In this document: piece after piece, positions 44,940-55,915 of the stretch
Layout of the letters: every line of letters begins with the position of its first letter
How positions within the stretch are numbered: position 1 is the first letter of the stretch
NCBI GenBank assembly: GCA_021234155.1
Contig: JAJEKV010000032.1
Location: 558,001 to 622,000, forward strand
Source of the DNA: Isoetes taiwanensis
Lineage: Eukaryota; Streptophyta; Lycopodiopsida; Isoetales; Isoetaceae
Direction: 5' to 3'
DNA length: 64,000 nucleotides
Notes under the pieces: generated by a model
Told to the model about the DNA's origin: nothing
Seen by the model: the letters and a program-made list of their open reading frames with translations, nothing else
Database searches by the model: none
Program-made: the position numbers and the translations under genes

Positions 44940-45525
44940 TTTTTGCATCATGGCTGGTTAAGAGGCTTCTCGAAAAGGAATGTCATGCTCGGGGAACTGT
45001 TAAGAGAACTGGTGAAAACCAAATCATGTCTGGCATCGTCCTCTTTAGACGCATAATGCTTGAAAGCTAGGTACAAAATGAGGTGAAATCGCAGGGAACT
45101 AAATTCAAAATAAAAAATGACAGTGGTTCTCTGCCCCTTCTCTGTTGCTTGCAATTTAATGGTGGAACTCTGTTTGCCTCCAACTGCAAGTGATACAGAA
45201 AAGAACCCATTCATTCAGGTTGTAGCTATACCAAATTCAACTGACATAGTCATACCTAGTCCCATTTCCAGGTCGATGAGGCAACATTTCAACTGTGCAC
45301 CTTGCCCAAACGCTGGTATGGTGAATCCGGCATTATTCCTATAGGTAGCATGAAAATCTGGACATTTTGCGCAGTCTTCTCTTCACTGCTTTTGTTTCCC
45401 ACCACTCTCAAAGGCAATATTTCAAATGCATTGATAAGCGGCAGCCAGTGCCCCACAGGGGGGAGAGGGAACGCCGCATGCGGCGTAACATGCGGCGTTC
45501 CTAGCACAGAACCCAACACCTTGCC
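44940..45525 (-). other. Coding-like minus-strand segments in CACTA, unidentified
   Basis: Open stretches at 45,519-45,289 (QIFMLPIGIMPDSPYQRLG) and 45,214-44,948 (GFFSVSLAVGGKQSSTIKLQ) are adjacent and on one strand but in different frames. This could be a captured host-gene fragment inside the CACTA element. I do not recognise the protein. Confidence 0.3.
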
Positions 45526-45571
45526 ATTTTATGCGGCGTTCCTAGCACAGAACCCAACACCTTGCCATTTT
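45490..45571 (+). repeat. Perfect 41-bp tandem duplication
   Basis: The unit begins ATGCGGCGTTCCTAGCACAG and ends TTGCCATTTT. It is present at 45,490-45,530 and 45,531-45,571 without a mismatch, so it is very recent. Confidence 0.95.
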
Positions 45572-45837
45572 AAATAAGAAGATATGCAATGTGCATTCAA
45601 CTCATTGTGAAGGCAGAATGCATCTTATATTTGTTGTTGGGCAGCCGAGTTGGCAACCTTCCCCAAGCTGAACAAGGCTCGGACTTTGCGTGGCTGCTTC
45701 ACAATGGGGACAGGCGAGATCCCAGGAGACAGACCCCAAAAGAAGTCTCGAAGTAGCCTTTCTAGGCAGCGCTCCTCCAGGTGGCCCTAAAAGGTCTTGA
45801 AGTAGCCCTCGGTAGCGCTCCTCCAGGTGGCCATATG

Positions 45838-46390
45838 CTAATGCCACCTACGCTCAAGGATGCCAAGGTGGCTCAAACATGCCATGCAAGCTCCATGCCA
45901 CCTAGGCTCAAACATGCCAAGATGGCTCAAACACGCCACCTAGGCTCCAACATGCCACCTAGGCTCAAACATGCCAAGGTGGCTCAAACATGCCACATGG
46001 GCTCCAACATGCCACCTAGGCTCAAACATTCCAAGGTGGCTCAAACATGCCACCTAGGCTCCAATATGCCACCTAGGCTCAAACATGCAAGGTGGACTAC
46101 AACATGCCACCTAGGCTCCAACATGCCACCTAGGCTCCAACATGCCAAGGTTGCTCAAACATGCCACGTGGGCTCCAACATGCCACCTAGGCTCAAACAT
46201 GCCAAGGTGGCTCAAGCACGCCACCTAGGTTCCAACATGCCACCTAGGCTCCAATATGCCAAGATGGCTCAGACATGCCACCTAGAATCCAACATGCCAC
46301 CTAGAATCCAACATGCCACCTAGACTCCAATATGCCAGCTACGGCTCAAAAATGCCAATTAGGCTCTAACATGCCAAGGCGGCTCAAACA
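45838..46390 (+). repeat. ACATGCCA minisatellite array in CACTA (right)
   Basis: About 28-30 units of the same GGCTCAAACATGCCA / GGCTCCAACATGCCA type as 40,768-41,488, same orientation, mostly joined by CCTA. A 180-codon open frame here is a product of the repeat. Confidence 0.9.
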
Positions 46391-46399
46391 GTGGAGAAA

Positions 46400-48935
46400 A
46401 TTTACACAGTTGAGAAATTATTCTCATGCTTGGCATTAATAAACTCTAGCTGCAAGGAAAATGTTTTTATAGTAGAGGGACAAATGTACATCATAAAGAT
46501 TAAGAGAGACAATCTTACTTTGATATAGTCGGGTGATTGCAAACCTTGCAAAATACGTAGAAAGAAGTATTGTACCTTTGCCTATGTAAGGTTTGAAGAA
46601 TTATTTTTCTTGAAATTCATCTTGTGCTAGAGGGTTATTGAACACATAAAAAAGAGTCATCGATTGAAGAATTCATGCAAGGAACAATGTTTTACCATTG
46701 AAAATCTGCTATATAATTGTAACATTTGCCTTAAAACGATCGAGAAATGTGCATCCCATCCAACGAATGAGATGGATCCTCAGATGTATGGCCGGCCGTT
46801 CATTCGATTGGTCAACCTAATTAACGGGCTAGTTTGTTTCCTTCTTTGCCCTGTGTGTTTGCTTCCCGCTTTGCCCTATCTGGCAGCTATGGCAATGGCG
46901 GCTTTGTATTCTACCTATGACCTCTTTTAAAATATGCATAACCATTGTAATAAGAAAAAGCTAAAATGCTGGGCTACTTGTTCGTCTGCAATCGTCGTGT
47001 TTTAGTTTAATATGGAAAATATGAGGGCCATATAGCCATGGCCAATATAGCAAGGGTGTGGACGCACAACGCACAGTCCTGGCCATGGCTATATGGCATG
47101 AATATAACAGAACTCATAGGGAAAAATATCCCGCAAAAAAAATGGTGTCACATGTTGAAATGAAAATAAGAATTAAATTATGTAGCGGAAAAACTAGCGC
47201 ATATCGATGGGCCAAATTTTAGCAGAGGTGGACGGCTAAGATTGCAATCTCTACAGTGTTGTCCTATTGGTTGGATTAAAACAATGGACGGTCCAGATTT
47301 TGACAAATGGACGACCAAGATTGAGATCCTCTTAGTCTTATCCTATTGGTCGATCTATCAGGCATTTCCCGCCCATAGCCAATCTCATAGTGGATCTATC
47401 ACGCATTGCCAATTGGGTTACATCCACATTAGAAAAAATAGGAAAAATGGCCAGTTCAGGCTACGCTTTTGGGGGCATATTTTACAAGGAATGGCCAATT
47501 CATTATACTTATACAAAATTATAGGTCCCTTAAAATTTTCCCTGTTCGGCAGAAGCACGCATCCATGGAGGAGCACACATCCATGGCGGTCAGGCAGGAG
47601 CTTTCCTTGGCTATGGCTATCACAAATCCGGCAGGTTTATTATTTTCTCAGAGATTTATTTGAAATTTGATATAGCTGCTCATTTCCTTTTTCACAACTG
47701 CTTATGCATCAATACATGCGTCCAAGGCTTTGATCACGTTTTTCTGGATGCCTTTAACCTTTTCTGCTGGTTCAATGCAGGAATCAGGCATCTGGTCATG
47801 GTTTTGGTTAGCTTTTTGGCTTCTTCAAGCTATTGGGTTCTTAAATTTGGGATTCGATCTTCAAGAAAAATCAGAAGGCAGAAGGGAAACTTGAGTGCGT
47901 AGTTTGTATTGAATGTATATTCAATGTATGTCAGCTGCGAAGTTTCCAGATGTGAATGCTGGATTACAAGTTCATCTAGAGGTTAGCATGATGGATTTAG
48001 AGAGGAGAATAGCCAGCATGCAGCTGAATAATGTACAGCAAAGGTTGCTTGAGGTTGAATAGCCCTTTAGTTCTGCTGCCATGATGTCTCAGGCTGAGCT
48101 CCTTCAGGTGTAATTCTGTCAACATCTTTAATCTTAACTTTGTGTCAGGTAAACAATTTGCTGAAATTTCTCTTTGCATGTCACAGAAATGCAGCATTTT
48201 CATCTGGGTAGTGGACTGCAGGACCTTATTGATGCCCTGATTTTGAATGCTAATGATGTTGCAACTAGGCATGCAAGCAAACAGTTGAGGTCTGTTTAGT
48301 TATATTATGTGTTTTCTGGTATCAATGGGCCTTAATACTTTTTTGGCTTCAGAAATGGAGACAATCTCCCTGATAACTTATCTAGCAGTTTGATACAAGC
48401 AGAAGAATTTTCTCTTCCTGAAGAGTTTGGGGACTTCTCATGCGAGATGCAAGCAACCCAACTTTCGACACAAATATTATCGGAATAGAGTCCGGCAGTA
48501 TACCCATCTGTCCAAGCCCGATTTAAAAAGTTTTTTTTTGTTCAGAATGTGCGAAAATTTGGAACCTCTGTATTGGGGCAAATGTTTTGGCCGTGGATTC
48601 AGCTTGGCTTGGACAGGCTTGGCTTCAATTTGTAATGGAGAGCTTGAGCTAAAACACATCATTTTTTCCTTTTTGGATGGATAACCATAGAAAAACAGTA
48701 AGAACAGCTGCCATTTTTATTTTTGTAACAATTGAATTTGTGGATTTTATGGGTCCGTTATATATTGTTTTGGAGCCCTCAAAGGGCCAATATATCATAA
48801 TAAAAACAAAATATGTCTGACCAACTTTTTGATTCTTTTCTTTCATGGTTTAAACATTTATAAAATGTTGTGCATATTGATGCATTTGGCACAAATATTT
48901 GCTTTGGATTTAACCTTTGACAAGGTAAAAAAAAA
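46400..48935. other. CACTA interior, right part; no gene recognised
   Basis: AT-rich. It contains an inverted repeat at about 47,029-47,098 (GCCATATAGCCATGGCC with GGCCATGGCTATATGGC) and a diverged duplication around CCTATTGGT (47,265 and 47,341). Short open frames at 46,664-46,930 and 47,242-47,670 show no known domain. Confidence 0.5.
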
Positions 48936-48939
48936 CTTG

Positions 48940-49645
48940 ATTTCTAAGTATTTATATTTTCAACATCATGTTTTTCTTAGTGTCATTTATTGGTTTAAAA
49001 AAACACCATCTGAAAACATCTATTTTTATAAAACTACATGTGATTTCTATGTAAAACTATATATCAAAATTTGTTCTCATCAGAAAAACAATACTAAAAA
49101 CAACAGTTGTTTTGAGAAACCACATTTATCTTCAGCACTTGGAAACAACATAGTTAAGAGCAAAAAATAGAAAACTACGTGTAGTTTCTAGCAAAATCGG
49201 ACAAAATTCTCTACGTGGTTTTTTAGTGTTGTTTTTTTGCGATACAACAGTTAAAAATAACACGTGGACATTTTAAGTTTATTAAAAACCACATATCTAC
49301 TTTTTAGGAAAAAACACTTGAAAACTACACTTGAAAACTACAGCTAACTTTAAAAACAACATGTGTGGACATTTTAAGTTTATTAGAAACCACATATCTA
49401 CTTTTTAGGAAAAAAACAATTGAAAACTACAGCTAACTTTAAAAACAACATGTAGAAACACATGTTAATTTCTACGTGTAGATAATTTTAACAAAATTCG
49501 ACGCGTAGACGTTTTACAAAAAAAACTACACGTATAAAAGTTTGACTAAAAACTACACGTAAATCCGGACAAAAAACAACACATAGTTTTTTGGTGTTGT
49601 TTTTTAGCAAAAAAGACACTGAAAAACAACATGTGGACCCAGTTT
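48940..49645 (+). repeat. CACTA right subterminal repeat array (AAAACTACAC)
   Basis: AAAACTACACG, AAACAACATGTG and AACCACATATCTACTTTT units, with a duplicated ~110-base block (about 49,259-49,335 and 49,360-49,440). It mirrors the left array in opposite orientation. Confidence 0.85.
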
Positions 49646-49661
49646 TGGGGTGGTAGTGTTC

Positions 49662-51199
49662 CAGCACAACAAATAATATATTGATTCTACCTGTATGGAT
49701 ACATTTCAATGAAGACATTCCAAGGATTTACCTGATGTCTCTGCACTATTCTAGCAATTGGATGTAAGCAACCCTATACAAAACCCACCAGAGACAACCT
49801 TTGACACTTGCTTTCACACATGGTGAAGATGAAGTTGAACCATAAGCAAACTGGAAGTAGGAAAATATTGACCTTGAGGCCGAATTGTGCGAACAAAATT
49901 AAAGAAAGGACATAGTACCTTATGATCGGAGACATGGCAATGGGACTTGGGAAGATTTAGGCATCTCCTGCATTAGAAGCCTGATAAACATTTGCTTAGG
50001 CACACTAAACAATATAAAGATTCTTACTAATTTGCATATTGTTTTAATAATTAAGACACAATAAAACTTCTGGAATAGAAAACATGCTGGAAAAGCATTG
50101 TATAATTCAACTACCAAGATGTTTTGCAAGAGGGAGGCTTCTTCACTGGAGAATCACAAAACAATATACATTTCAGAATCACAAAACAAAAACCAAAAGA
50201 AGTACCTCTAAGGTTTCCCAGAAGGGCGTGCATATAGGTGCTTGAAGGACGTGGTGTGAGAAATGTGAAGACAGTGCTTAGCTTGATCATCATCCTCAGC
50301 AAGGTATATATGGAGCAAGAGCTTTTGTAAGAAAGTTACACACATCTATTAATCACATACCTTGCAGGATTATAGTGAAGCTAAGAAGTGTCTTCAAACG
50401 AACTGTCTTCAAGACATCCTTAGCTGGAAGAATAACCTAGCAAGGGAAACAAAATTCCTTAGCTGAATAAATAACCTAGCCTCCTTCTGATAGTTCATCA
50501 CAGCAGAGAAAACCTATGCTCAAATTCATAAAATTGCCAGGGACATCCCGTGTCTGATGAAACTAAAATTAGAAGTAAGGAACCACGACTCCTGCCAAAT
50601 AATCATGGCCCAACCTGGGTAAATATTCCTGGGTAACTTAGAGCTGAGGAGTGATGAAATAACCAAACATTTCTTGGTTCGTTGTGCTTCCATAAATTCA
50701 TCAGAAATATCTCAATAGATTAAGTCTATGAAACCAAAGAAATGGTTCCTTGCCAATGGCTAAGCTTCAAAAATGGGAGCAGCTTGTAACAACCTGCAAA
50801 ATAGAAAGTAAAAAGAGTTTAATCTTACACCAAGCAATCAATCAGCCGAAGATTAACACTATGAAAGAGCAACATGCATGCAACCAATCTACAGAATCGA
50901 TGCGATCACAATAAATTCATGTTCCACCATAAGCACTCAATTCACCTTCCCTAAATTTGTCGCCTTCATGCCTGGATCGAGCATGCATATCGTGGCATGC
51001 ATGCCGGAATTTGAAAGGGGGCAATCGATTGAAAGAGCAAAAATTTCCTCTCAAAATCATATGGACGAAAACAAAATTAGTTTTTAGAATAGCAGAAATA
51101 TTTCTCAGCATAAATAATCCCAAAACCTTAGGCAAAGTGGCCTGAAAAATAAATACAAAACGTTTTCACTTGCAGGAAAAACCAAATTTAAACAATAGA
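49662..51199. other. Helitron body, right (5') part; no gene recognised
   Basis: AT-rich, many closed frames. A GCATGC-rich spot lies near 50,980-51,005. The 5' Helitron end is at 51,199. Confidence 0.5.
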
Positions 51200-52033
51200 T
51201 AGTAGGATGATTTTGAATCAACCCTAACTCATTGAGTAACCTTCTTGCCCATACTATCTCCTTTGCAGCCAGTGTTGTTGCAGCATACTCTGCTTCAGCA
51301 GAGGACATTGCCACACAATTTTGCTTTTTAGATTTCCAAGTAACTGAGCCTCCAGCTAACATTAAAGTGAATCTTGATGTTGATTTCCTTTGGTCTAGAT
51401 CTAAAGCCCAGTCTGCATCACAGTAAGCTTTCAGTTATTATTTGAGAAACAAATACCTTCATTTTGAGTTCCTTTGAGAAATCTTAGAACTCTTTTTGCA
51501 GCTTTCCCTAGGTTATTAGAATACCTGCTCAACAAACTTACAGAAAATGCAATATCAGGACGTGTACAATTAGCTACATATAATAAACATCCAAGTATTT
51601 CTCTGTATGGAGCATTCATCATTTCAGCAACTTCAACCTCTGATTTAGGACACATATTGGCAGAGATTTTGTGTCCTGTTATAAGGGGAGTAGCAGCACT
51701 AACTTCCCATTCCAAACCTATCAAGAATGTTCTGAATATTAATTGTTTGAGTAAGAACTAGTCTTTTTTCACCTCTATTTCTAGTTACTTCAATCCCTAA
51801 AAATCTTTTGAGCTCTCCAAGGTCTGTCATCTTGAATTTAGATTTGAGAGTTTGCTTGCAATCATTTAGACATGTGATATCATTAGCCACCATAATACAA
51901 TCGTCTACATATAATGCAATGATGCAAAAATTCTGTTTGTCCTTAAACAAATATATATTGCCATCACTTTCAAGTTTTCTGAATCCACTTGTTCTTAAAA
52001 ATCTGTCCATACACTTATACCATTCTCTAGGAG
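51200..52033 (-). pseudogene. Copia 1 reverse transcriptase C-half and RNase H N-half
   Basis: Begins after Copia 2 with SPREWYKCMDRFLRTSGF, then FCIIALYVDDCIMVA (the catalytic YVDD), LGELKRFLGIEV, and further on CTRPDIAFSVSLLSRYS, GGSVTWKSKKQNCVAMSSAE (RNase H) and LLNELGLIQNHPTI, where the Helitron cuts in. One frameshift lies near 51,715 and a break near 51,430. Directly continuous in sense with VYGLKQ at 55,921 and LLSDSLS at 30,710. Confidence 0.9.
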
Positions 52034-52273
52034 ACTGTTGCAAAGAATAGGTAGAGAAGAACAATAAACAAGATCCTTCACCAAACCAAGACACTTTCTC
52101 CTTTATTCACATCTAATATATACAATAAATAAATCTCAATGCATATGCATACTATACAAGTGTTGTGCATGCAATAACATGCGTACATGTGCATGTGCAT
52201 GTACATACATGCAATCTAATGCATGCTTTTCATATTTTACAAGTCCAATACTCAATATTCTAACACTCCCCCT

Positions 52274-52445
52274 CATGCCAATACTTGAATTTCCAAAATA
52301 TGGCGTAATTCTTCAAAACGAGCACACCGCAATGGTTTGATAAATATATCTGCAACCTACGTTTCAGTATGTACATACTCCAATTTAATCTTCCGCTTCT
52401 TTACTACTTGACGTATAAAATGATGTCGAATAGCAATATGTTTTG
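52274..52445 (-). pseudogene. Copia 2 pol C-terminal fragment
   Basis: Minus strand reads HFIRQVVKKRKIKLEYV, then HTETQVADIFIKPL and RCARFEELRHILEIQVLA up to a stop next to the polypurine tract. This is the typical Copia pol end (ADIFTKPL). It joins abruptly to pre-integrase sequence upstream. Confidence 0.8.
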
Positions 52446-52486
52446 TTCCTTAATGGTACACATGATTCTTCGCCATATGTTGGATC

Positions 52487-52560
52487 GTGGCCACCTACGA
52501 TGCCAACCTACGATATGCCAAACCCTACGATGCAAATGTGCCAACCTACGATGCCAAAGT
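52487..52560 (+). repeat. Short CCAACCTACGATG repeat in Copia 2
   Basis: Four units: CCACCTACGATG, CCAACCTACGATATG, CCAAACCCTACGATG and GCCAACCTACGATGCCA. It sits at the deletion joint between pre-integrase and pol C-terminus and resembles the TGCCACCTA words of the large arrays. Confidence 0.7.
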
Positions 52561-53752
52561 TCAAGTTGAGAGGCAGGAAGTTTTGCTACAAGACTCAACA
52601 GCTTCTCTTAGTCAGAGTCAACCAAGATTTCATACAAATTACCTCGACGTTCAACTTGAAGAATCATCTTCCAATCTAGATTGAAGATTCTATAACATTC
52701 ACTGTCAAATAACACTCGATGTCCCATGTCCCAAATCTTTGCCACTGATACAAGATTAGTTATCAAATTAGGTACCAGTAAGCATCATTAAAATCGATAT
52801 TTGACAAATGGATTCGTGCATCTCCTAATCCACCTACAACCTTCTCATCACCATCTCCAACTCTCACCGTAGTTGAAGTGTTTTACAGCTTATCAAACCA
52901 AGAACGGGATGAAAACATATTGTTTGTTGCACCAAAATCAATGCACAAACGACTCCTACTATATCAATCAGCAACCTCCATAACTTTCAAACCAATCTCT
53001 TCTTTATTTTCATTTTTTATATCACCTGAGAATGCAACGTTTGTTGCACTACTTGTTGGAGCAATATCATTCACATTTTGGCTCTTGTACTCAGCTGACA
53101 ATCTCATCAAATCAGCTTTTCTTTGTCTACAAAATCTTTGCATGTGACCCAACTTATGGCAAAAGTTACACTCGACATTGGCAAATCTCCCATCATCATG
53201 CCAACGTCCTCCACGACCATTACCATCTTCTTGTGTGGTACCTCTACTTGTACCTAAACCACCTCTGCCACCACGACCATGTCTACGATAAACATAACCA
53301 CAATCTCTTCCACGTCCATGGCCACGTATTGCAAGAACCACTTCATTAGAATTACTCCTATACCCTGCAGCGTATTGTATCTCAAGCTCAGCCTTAACGG
53401 AACTACACGCTTCTACAAAATTACCTTTATAAAGTGTCCTTACAGACATCTTTAAAGGATCAAATCTTTGAGGAAAAGCTTTTGTGAAAGCTATTACTTG
53501 AACCTCCCACGGTCTTAGCTTACTGCTGCGGAAAACTTTGCGTGATATCTCATTGAAAGCTACAATGAGTTTTTCCACGTCTTCTCCTTCCTTATACTTC
53601 AAAGTATCTAACTTTCCCTCTAAAGCAGCAAGCTCTGCAGAGGTTAATTGGCCATACTTTGCTTCTAATGCCTCCCAAAGATCATGTGCAGATGTGAAAG
53701 AAGTTGGTGAGATAGATGATGAAGATATAGAACTACTTTCCGGTAACTGCAT
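52550..53752 (-). pseudogene. Copia 2 gag / protease / pre-integrase
   Basis: From MQLPESSSISS at 53,752, a gag of the UBN2 type follows (AHDLWEALEAKYGQLTSAEL, LDTLKYKEGEDVEKLIVAFN), then an Arg/Gly-rich stretch and a CCHC knuckle CNFCHKLGHMQRFC. The frame breaks near 52,964, after which protease-like DFGATNNMFSS and pre-integrase ELWHRRLAHLH are seen. The gag N-terminus is cut by the LINE fragment. Gag forms the particle that packages element RNA. Confidence 0.85.
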
Positions 53753-53756
53753 TAAT

Positions 53757-55175
53757 CACTCCGTCTGGTATGACTGATCTGATCATTAGTGATGTGGGTG
53801 TTAAACAAGGGTGTACGCTTTCTCCAACTTTATTCGGGCTCTATATAGATCAATTGGAAGAGTTTCTCAAATAAGCTGGCTGTTGTTTTCCTCGCTTGTT
53901 CCATGAATTGGTAATTCTCCTTTTATTTGCTGATGATTTACTCCTTTGCTCCCACAAAGTAGAAGATTTACAAAAGCAGCTAGAGGTGTTAAGCTTAATT
54001 CTTGCTCACAATTTGGTCCGACAAATCAATTTGAGTAAGACTAAGATTCTAGGTTTTGGGATTGAACGCTACTCTAATGTACCGGGGAACACAATAGAAC
54101 ATGCCCAATCCTATAAATATTTAGGCCATGAAATATTTACAAGACGTAGACCCCGGACAAAGGGTGTTGATCTCGAAATTGCCGCAGACTTTGAAAGCAT
54201 TTTACGCTATGGCAAACATGTGCCGCCACTCTCACATCACTTACATCAAGCGCCTGAAGAGACTTTTTGAAACATTAGTCATGCCAAGAATCCCGTATGC
54301 CGTGAAATCTGGGCCCATCACTTTGCCGCTCTAAGTGGCAAGAAATTGAAGCAATTCAGAAGACCTGGTTTGCATATGGCTTTAAAGTGAAAAAGGGCTG
54401 TTCCTTATGAATTGCCGCTTTTCACATTGTGGATCATATCCTTCAGAAGTACATTCCATGTGCAATACTCTTAGATATCTTGATTAGAAACAAAGATGCA
54501 AGGGATCTACTCCTTAATTCGACTTGCTCTTAAAGCCTCCGAGACACTCACAAAGCGGATGGGCATAATTGTTGGTTCAAGGATGTACATGGTCGGGTCT
54601 CGGTGGGGACTAGATATGATACCCTTTACAAGCAAATTTAAGGCCCAAGCCTTTCTTGCATCTTGTGAGGCCTCCTCAAAAAGAAGCTCCAATACTATAT
54701 TAGAGATTTTAATCCGTAGCATAGCCATGCCATACAGTAGATTTTATGCCTTCACCAAGATGTTTCCGTGGAGGCAAATCGAGGCGATTGCACGACTCGC
54801 ATGGGTTCTCATTGCTTAATGATTGAAAAAGGAGATGGTTGAAACTTGAGGAGAGTCGAGGATTTGTGCTTGTCAGGAGGACATAGAAACGGAGAAACAT
54901 GCTATATATTACTGTCATAGACATGACACACTTCGCGCTAAATATTCTATGATTGACTGGAAGCTACCCATGAATGAGTTGTTTCAACACACTCCCTCAC
55001 TCCCTCACTTGGGAAACTTTCTTAGAGAGCTTTTGAATAATGTTGAACATGGCTAGAGATATATCTCTACATGATTAGAGACTCCACTACTTCATTGAGT
55101 GTACTAGATATGTATTTTCCTTGTCCCATAGCCCTCGGGCTTCAGAGGACGTTAATATATTATTATTATTAATAC
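53757..55175 (+). mobile_element. 5'-truncated LINE fragment in Copia 2
   Basis: Begins in the reverse transcriptase with GVKQGCTLSPTLFGLYIDQL, then ILLLFADDLLLCS (catalytic FADD), YKYLGHEIFTRR, and a broken C-terminal region to about 54,820. The 3' end is a TTAATATATTATTATTATTA tail rather than pure poly(A). It is a different lineage from the LINE at 33-38 kb. Stops and frameshifts occur throughout. Possible target duplication ATTAATCAC / ATTAATACAC. Confidence 0.8.
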
Positions 55176-55286
55176 ACCATCAATGATAACATTTAGAAGA
55201 AATGCTATCGCCCTTCAATCTTTCTCCTTCCAATCATCTGTCAGAGTTTGTGGTCTGGACTCCCTATCACAAACCAACAATCATCG

Positions 55287-55504
55287 GCTTCCAATAAACC
55301 CTTCACTCGAAATTTCTAAGAATGCCAATGCATTCCATCAAAGGCTTTAGAGTGGACTCAATCTTCATAAACTTAGACATCTCGAATAACGAGACATTCC
55401 AATAAACCCTTCACTCGAAATTTCTAAGAATGCCAATGCATTCCATCAAAGGCTTTAGAGTGGACTCAATCTTCATAAACTTAGACATCTCGAATAACGA
55501 GACA
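55287..55504 (+). repeat. 108-bp tandem duplication
   Basis: A block from TTCCAATAAACCCTTCACTC to ATCTCGAATAACGAGAC is present twice, at about 55,288-55,395 and 55,396-55,503, nearly identical. Recent local duplication. Confidence 0.93.
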
Positions 55505-55556
55505 AGATCAACCTACACCTCCGATATCATGTTGAGAAATGAGCTTGTTGTGATTG

Positions 55557-55630
55557 GATGGACAGGCTGGAGATCGAACCCAAGACCACTTGCTTGCGAG
55601 CCAAGTACTCTACTACTGAGTTATCGGCCC
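55557..55630 (-). repeat. tRNA-like sequence (SINE head or tRNA pseudogene)
   Basis: The minus strand starts GGGCCGATAACTCAGTAGTA (A box), has a hairpin of the form ACTTG...CAAGT at the anticodon position, then GGTCTTGGGTTCGATCTCCA (B box) and ends near TGTCCA. Most like tRNA-Ala in layout, but the acceptor stem has mismatches, so a functional tRNA is unlikely. Both RNA polymerase III boxes with degenerate stems suggest a tRNA-derived SINE. Confidence 0.6.
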
Positions 55631-55915
55631 TTTGATGGGCTTCCGGTCCATTGAGTCATTCTTCATGTGTGCTCATTACACATAGTCCAACATTCCAACA
55701 TATGTAAAGAATAGGTAGAGGAGAACAATAAACAATCCTTCACCAAACCAAGACACTTTCTCCTTTATTCACATCCAATATATACGATGAATAAATCTCA
55801 ATGCATGCATATTATACAAGTGTTGTGCATGCGTACATGTGCATATGCATGTACATGCATGCAATCTAATGCATGTTTATCATATTTTACAAGTCCAATA
55901 CTCAATATTCTAACA

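Larger units (their letters stand above)
39845..49658. mobile_element. CACTA (En/Spm) transposon, 9.8 kb
   Basis: Right end, reverse-complemented: CACTACCACCCCAAAACTGG then GTCCACA. Left end: GACAACCACCCCAATTCTGG then GTCCACA. Three-base target duplication TTC at 39,842-39,844 and 49,659-49,661. Just inside both ends lie dense arrays of AAAACTACAC / GTGTAGTTTT, the arrangement of subterminal TNPA-type sites in this superfamily. The left terminus has lost the canonical CACTA (GACAA), so it may be immobile. No TNP2-type transposase was found inside. Confidence 0.88.
30711..51199 (-). mobile_element. 20.5-kb Helitron with both termini, carrying nested LINE and CACTA
   Basis: 3' end on the minus strand: stem GCCCGGC / GCCGGGC (30,722-30,738, loop of 3), seven bases, then CTAG (30,714-30,711) followed by host T (30,710). 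5' end: TCTATTGTTTAAATTTGG beginning at 51,199, preceded by host A (51,200). Insertion between A and T without target duplication is the Helitron rule. Removing the element restores Copia codons PTI-LLSDSLSCIAITK in frame, which confirms both ends. Without the LINE and CACTA the element is about 5.2 kb. No Rep/helicase gene was seen, so it is non-autonomous. Confidence 0.88.
52039..55915 (-). mobile_element. Copia LTR retrotransposon 2, internally deleted, nested in Copia 1
   Basis: LTRs at 52,039-52,265 and 55,703-55,915, both running TG(C/T)AAAGAATAGG to TCTAACA on the plus strand. Target duplication ACTGT / ACTGC (52,034-52,038; 55,916-55,920), one mismatch. The polypurine tract lies next to the left LTR (GAGGGGGAG on the minus strand). 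Insertion falls between Copia 1 codons for VYGLKQ and SPREW. Inside are gag, part of protease and pre-integrase, and the pol C-terminus; most of integrase and all RT are missing. A LINE fragment and a tRNA-like sequence are inserted between gag and the 5' LTR. Confidence 0.88.

Noticed and set aside
45781-46323. 180-codon plus-strand frame
   Set aside because: Pure translation of the ACATGCCA array (repeating NMPPRLKHAKVAQTCH); no gene signals.
55557-55630. Functional tRNA-Ala gene
   Set aside because: The acceptor stem has mismatches and A/G changes in the D arm; the context is inside a retrotransposon.
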